The notes below the pieces were generated by a model. The model was not told where the DNA came from. It made no database searches and saw only the letters and a program-made list of their open reading frames with translations. Made by a program: the position numbers and the translations under genes. 18,997 bases of DNA from Bacillota bacterium (GTDB lineage Bacteria > Bacillota > Clostridia > Tissierellales > Peptoniphilaceae): the NCBI GenBank assembly GCA_023418835.1, contig JAEZYW010000030.1:1-18997 (forward strand), read 5' to 3'. This document shows positions 15,873 to 18,997 of the stretch, one piece after another. The stretch's first letter is position 1. Every line of letters starts with the position of its first letter.

Positions 15873-15911
15873 TATTAACTACATATATTAGAATTGTAAA
15901 GAATATGTAAA
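15873..15911 (-). promoter_or_regulatory. Pho-box-like direct repeats before pstS
   Basis: On the minus strand, two exact TTTACA hexamers (15906-15911 and 15895-15900) are spaced by 11 bases. They are followed at the same 11-base period by weaker AATATA (15884-15889) and TTAATA (15873-15878). This matches the known layout of PhoP boxes in Bacillota (TTAACA-like units with five-base spacers). The encoded regulator is the likely binder. The array begins 12 bases past the stop of the HD-domain gene, and no terminator lies between. Confidence 0.7.
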
Positions 15912-15923
15912 GTCCTTATTTTA

Positions 15924-16499
15924 TTAGAGATTCCCCTTTAAATCAGCCTCTTCAGCACCTTCTTGTAATGCTTTAATGGTCTCTTCTAACAATTCTTCCT
16001 TTGACCATCCCAACATTTCTGCACCTCTTAAAATAATATTTCTATCTACACCTGCGGCAAATTTCTTATCTTTAAATTTTTTATTCAAAGAACTCACTTT
16101 TAAGTCTAGTACAGATTTAGATGGCCTCATTAAGCAAGTTGCATTTATAAGACCTGTCAACTCATCGGTTGCAAAGAGAATTTTTTCCATCAATGATTCT
16201 GGCTCAACGTCACTACAAATTCCATATCCATGGGATACAATGGAGCGAATGTAATCTTCTGGGTAGTTGTTTTCCCTTAAAATTTCTTCAGTCATTTTGC
16301 AATGCTCTTCTGGATACATTTCATAATCTAAATCGTGTAAAAACCCAATGATACTCCATTTTTCCAAGTCTTCACCATATTTGTTTGCAAAGTATTTCAT
16401 AACAACTTCAACTTGTTTTGCGTGTTTATACAAAGCTTCCGTTTTATTGTATTTTAAAAATAATTCTTCAGCTTCCTTCCTAGTTGGTATATAAGTCAT
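15924..16499 (-). CDS. HD-domain metal-dependent hydrolase
   Basis: The 191-residue protein belongs to the HD superfamily of metal-dependent phosphohydrolases. Likely metal ligands are His26 in YKHAKQVEVVM, the His55-Asp56 pair in IGFLHDLDYE, His90 in VSHGYG, and Asp112 in FATDELTGL. The order H...HD...H...D is the HDIG type common in stand-alone clostridial proteins. The substrate is unknown; nucleotides or cyclic nucleotides are typical of the superfamily. An AAGGGGG ribosome site precedes the ATG. It is divergent from the aminopeptidase gene and lies directly upstream of pstS in the same direction without a terminator, so some readthrough into the pst operon is possible. Confidence 0.85.
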   Translation of the reverse strand: MTYIPTRKEAEELFLKYNKTEALYKHAKQVEVVMKYFANKYGEDLEKWSIIGFLHDLDYEMYPEEHCKMTEEILRENNYPEDYIRSIVSHGYGICSDVEPESLMEKILFATDELTGLINATCLMRPSKSVLDLKVSSLNKKFKDKKFAAGVDRNIILRGAEMLGWSKEELLEETIKALQEGAEEADLKGNL

Positions 16500-16522
16500 A
16501 ATCGATTCCCCCTTTTCAAAAT

Positions 16523-16551
16523 ATATTAGTATATTGGTGAGATTTTAGCAA
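16523..16551 (-). promoter_or_regulatory. Candidate promoter of the HD-domain gene
   Basis: On the minus strand TTGCTA (16546-16551) and TAATAT (16523-16528) are spaced by exactly 17 bases, about 24 bases before the ATG at 16499. Confidence 0.45.
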
Positions 16552-16566
16552 ATGTTTTTAAATATG

Positions 16567-16598
16567 TGTTATTATGATAGTGAATAACTAATTGGAGG
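16567..16598 (+). promoter_or_regulatory. Candidate extended -10 and ribosome site for the aminopeptidase
   Basis: TGTTATTAT (16567-16575) fits an extended -10 element. TTGGAGG follows, with GGAGG at 16594-16598. The gap from GGAGG to the ATG at 16612 is 13 bases, longer than usual. No other in-frame start is possible because a TAG lies immediately upstream. Confidence 0.4.
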
Positions 16599-16611
16599 TT
16601 AAAGTAAGTAG

Positions 16612-18006
16612 ATGAAATTTCAATTAAACAAAGGTGACGGAATAATTGTAGAGTTTGGATTCGAAGATAATAGTAAAAAAAGTATATTTTTTGATGGAAA
16701 AGAAGGAGAAATCTTTCCAATAGAAAATGAAAATAAAATACTTTTAGGATTGGGAAAAAAAGAAGATTTTGATTCTGAGAAGTTGAAAAACTCTGTCTAT
16801 AAGCTGGGTAAATTTATAGGTGAAAAGTCTGTAACAGATATAGTATTTTCATCTGAATCTTTGGAAGATTTAAATAATGAAGAATACGTTTTAGCTATAG
16901 CAGAAGGATTAATTCTTTCTACCTATAAATTCCAGTATTATAAGGATGAGAAGAAACACTTCAACTTAAAGAATGTCTATTTTGACTTGAATGACCCCAC
17001 TTCAGATTTGGAAGGAAAATTAGAAGAAATCGTAAAAGTGTTAGAATCTCAATTTTTTACTAGAGATATAATCAACATGAGATCCAACACTATATATCCT
17101 GAATCTTTAGCTGAAAAAGCTACAGAAGAATTGTCGGATTTGGGAGTCGATGTAAAAATCTATGGAAAGTCTGAGATAGAAGAATTAGGTTTAAAAGCTT
17201 TCTTAGAAGTATCAAAGGGATCAGATAAAGAACCTAAATTTATCGTTATGGAATATCTAAAGGGCGGAAATGAAAAACCCCTAGTTTTTGTAGGTAAAGG
17301 GTTAACATACGACTCTGGAGGTTATTCTTTAAAGCCTTCTGACAGTATGGCTACTATGAACTCTGACATGTCTGGTTCTGCAATCGTCATGGGCGCTATG
17401 AGTGCTATTGCAAAAAACAACTTAAATGTAAATGTAGTTGCGATAGTTGCTGCTTGTGAGAACTTAATATCCGGTCGCGCATATAAACCTGGGGATATAA
17501 TTGACTCTCTAAGCGGTAAAAAAATAGAAGTGGATAATACCGATGCAGAAGGAAGAGTTACTTTAGCCGATGCAGTTTATTATGCAGCAGATAAATATGA
17601 TCCAGCTATTTTAATTGACATAGCTACTCTTACTGGAGCTTGTCTAATTGCTTTAGGAGAAAGATACACTGGTATCATTACAAATAGCAAAACTGCTCTT
17701 GAAGCAGTTCAAAAAGCTGCAGATAAATCAAAAGAAAAAATTTGGGAACTTCCAAACGATCCTGATTTTAAAGAACAGTTTAAATCTGAAAGTGGAGACT
17801 ATATTAACACAGGTGGTAGAATGGCGGGCACAATCACTGCGGGTCAATTCATTGGTGAATTTGTAAAAGATGCTAATTGGGTTCATATGGACGTTGCAGG
17901 TACTGCTTATCTTTCTAAAGAATTTGGAGCATATCCTAAAGGAGCAACGGGAATTCACGTAAAAACTTTATATAATTTAGCAAAGGATTATTCGGAAGAA
18001 AAGTAA
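16612..18006 (+). CDS. pepA: Leucyl aminopeptidase, M17 family
   Basis: This cytosolic enzyme removes N-terminal residues from peptides using two metal ions. The 464-residue protein has a divergent N-terminal domain (about 1-150) and a conserved catalytic domain. Metal and active-site residues are visible: Lys229 and Asp234 in GKGLTYDSGGYSLKP, Asp252 in NSDMSGSA, and Asp311, Glu313 and Arg315 in the NTDAEGR signature at 309-315. IDIATLTGAC and the C-terminal HMDVAGTAY are further family blocks. The length is slightly below the usual 480-500 residues, with the difference in the N-terminal domain. The stop overlaps the galU start by one base (TAATG), so the two are co-transcribed. Identity as an M17 peptidase is secure; exact substrate preference is not. 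Confidence 0.95.
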   Translation: MKFQLNKGDGIIVEFGFEDNSKKSIFFDGKEGEIFPIENENKILLGLGKKEDFDSEKLKNSVYKLGKFIGEKSVTDIVFSSESLEDLNNEEYVLAIAEGLILSTYKFQYYKDEKKHFNLKNVYFDLNDPTSDLEGKLEEIVKVLESQFFTRDIINMRSNTIYPESLAEKATEELSDLGVDVKIYGKSEIEELGLKAFLEVSKGSDKEPKFIVMEYLKGGNEKPLVFVGKGLTYDSGGYSLKPSDSMATMNSDMSGSAIVMGAMSAIAKNNLNVNVVAIVAACENLISGRAYKPGDIIDSLSGKKIEVDNTDAEGRVTLADAVYYAADKYDPAILIDIATLTGACLIALGERYTGIITNSKTALEAVQKAADKSKEKIWELPNDPDFKEQFKSESGDYINTGGRMAGTITAGQFIGEFVKDANWVHMDVAGTAYLSKEFGAYPKGATGIHVKTLYNLAKDYSEEK

Positions 18007-18884
18007 TGAGTAAAAAGGTAACTAAAGCTGTCATACCTGCTGCTGGATTTGGAACTAGATTTTTGCCTGCTACAAAATCCATGCCGAAAGAAATGCTTTC
18101 AATAATAGATAAGCCGACCTTACAATTTATTGTGGAAGAAGCATCTAAATCTGGTATAACTGATATTCTCATTATAATAAGTAGAGCAAAGGAACCGATT
18201 ATTAATCACTTTGATAAAAATCTTGACCTCGAAGAACATCTTAAATCTAAAAATAAGTTAGATGATATCGAGCTAATTAAATCAGTTGAAAAATTAGCGA
18301 GAATTTATTATGTAAGACAAGATGAACAGAAAGGATTAGGCCATGCAATTAGTCTAGCGGAAAGTTTCGTTGGAGAGGATCCCTTTGCCGTATTGTTAGG
18401 AGATGACATAGTAAAAGGAGATCCCCCTGCTATATCTCAACTAATAGAAAGTTATTATAATTACGAATCTACTATATTGGGAATACAAGAAATTCTTCCA
18501 CAGTTTGTAAAAAAATATGGAATAATAGATGGAACTAAAATCGAAGACGACGTTTTTAAAGTTAAGTCTATGGTCGAAAAACCAGAGGTGGGAAAAGCTC
18601 CTACAAATTTTGCAATCTTGGGAAGATATGTAATAACGCCTGGGATTTTTAAGTTTTTAAAATCTCAAGAACCTGGTAAAGACAACGAGATTCAACTAAC
18701 AGATGCATTAATGAAACTTTCTCATGAAGAAAGAGTTTATGGAAAAGTTTTTAAGGGAAAGAGATACGATGTCGGTTCAAAGATTGGCTTCATCAAGGCT
18801 ACCATAGACAGAGCCTTAGAACTAGAAGAATTTAGAAATGACACATTAGAATATCTTAAAGAAATTACAAAAAAATGCGAATAA
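18006..18884 (+). CDS. galU: UTP-glucose-1-phosphate uridylyltransferase
   Basis: GalU makes UDP-glucose from UTP and glucose 1-phosphate for polysaccharide, glycolipid and wall-polymer synthesis. The 292-residue protein begins with the nucleotide-binding block VIPAAGFGTRFLPATKSMPK (about 9-28). It continues with QKGLGHAI near 108, LLGDDIV near 130 (metal-binding aspartates), MVEKPEVGKAPTNFAILGRYV near 188 (quoted in part here: VEKPEVGKAP), and EIQLTDAL plus GKRYDVGSKIGF near the end. Length and motif order are typical of bacterial GalU. It overlaps pepA by one base. Only 14 bases separate its stop from the insertion sequence end, and no intact terminator is visible. Confidence 0.95.
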   Translation: MSKKVTKAVIPAAGFGTRFLPATKSMPKEMLSIIDKPTLQFIVEEASKSGITDILIIISRAKEPIINHFDKNLDLEEHLKSKNKLDDIELIKSVEKLARIYYVRQDEQKGLGHAISLAESFVGEDPFAVLLGDDIVKGDPPAISQLIESYYNYESTILGIQEILPQFVKKYGIIDGTKIEDDVFKVKSMVEKPEVGKAPTNFAILGRYVITPGIFKFLKSQEPGKDNEIQLTDALMKLSHEERVYGKVFKGKRYDVGSKIGFIKATIDRALELEEFRNDTLEYLKEITKKCE

Positions 18885-18898
18885 AAAATCCTCTCTGC

Positions 18899-18997
18899 TG
18901 ATGTGAACCCTAAAACACGGACAAAATAATATTTAACTTATGCGGTATGTTTTCTGTACTCAACAGGAGACATGCCGTTTAAATTTACCTTTATTCT
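18899..18997 (-). mobile_element. End of an IS3-family insertion sequence, partial
   Basis: The right part of an insertion sequence enters here and continues past the window. Its presumed terminal inverted repeat starts TGATGTGAACCC and runs to about 18925 with AAACACGG and ACAAAA. The IS3-type 5'-TG end is present. The exact edge could be 18899 or 18902, since both begin with TG. The transposase C-terminus lies inside, 12-13 bases from the repeat. The other end and any target duplication cannot be seen. Confidence 0.75.
18938..18997 (-). CDS. IS3-family transposase (OrfB), C-terminal fragment
   Basis: Reading in from the window edge on the minus strand, the last 19 codons give RIKVNLNGMSPVEYRKHTA followed by TAA at 18938-18940. 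The LNGMSPVEYR ending is the well-known C-terminal tail of the DDE integrase (OrfB) of IS3/IS150-type elements. The rest of the gene is outside the window, so whether it is intact is unknown. It is convergent with galU. Confidence 0.8.
   Translation of the reverse strand, partial: RIKVNLNGMSPVEYRKHTA

Overview
The window is AT-rich DNA from a low-GC Gram-positive bacterium. Strong AGGAGG-type ribosome binding sites, the dnaX-ybaB-recR order, a BofA-family gene, a PhoB/PhoR-type regulator pair and a lipoprotein PstS point to an anaerobic Bacillota of the Clostridia/Tissierellia type; the lineage is an inference. Almost all genes lie on the minus strand. No rRNA, tRNA, CRISPR array or prophage genes were seen.

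Layout from left to right. (1) 24-2179, minus strand: a tight run of five genes, read bofA-like, DUF2975 membrane protein, YozG-type XRE regulator, TSUP transporter, and an ApbE-like lipoprotein that stops early at the window edge. (2) 2255-2521, plus strand: a small glutaredoxin-like protein, separated from convergent ftsH by a perfect bidirectional hairpin. (3) 2585-4426, minus: ftsH with its own candidate promoter. (4) 4549-9153, minus: dnaX, ybaB, recR and a solitary urocanate hydratase (hutU), ending in a terminator. (5) 9260-15812, minus: a complete phosphate-uptake operon, pstS, pstC, pstA, pstB, phoU, phoB-type regulator and phoR. It has an 11-bp-periodic Pho-box-like repeat in front and a UUCG-loop terminator behind. 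(6) 15924-16499, minus: an HD-domain hydrolase. (7) 16612-18884, plus: a leucyl aminopeptidase and galU overlapping by one base. (8) 18899-18997: the end of an IS3-family insertion sequence that continues past the window.

The pst-pho block is a self-contained phosphate-starvation module. PstS binds phosphate outside the cell, PstC and PstA form the channel, PstB powers it, PhoU links the transporter to the kinase PhoR, and the response regulator presumably acts on the repeats before pstS. A terminator-like hairpin between pstS and pstC probably lets the binding protein be made in excess of the membrane parts.

The most notable observation is that PstS is circularly permuted. The half that normally forms the C-terminal part (SREDGSGTRGAF) comes first, and the half that normally begins the protein (GSTSVTPVMEKL) comes last, ending at the usual mid-protein hinge (ITTWSEV). 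Other points are a possible -1 frameshift site in dnaX, a divergent Toprim core in RecR, the isolated hutU inside a DNA-repair operon, the early stop in the ApbE-like gene, and an IS that appears to have landed in the galU terminator.
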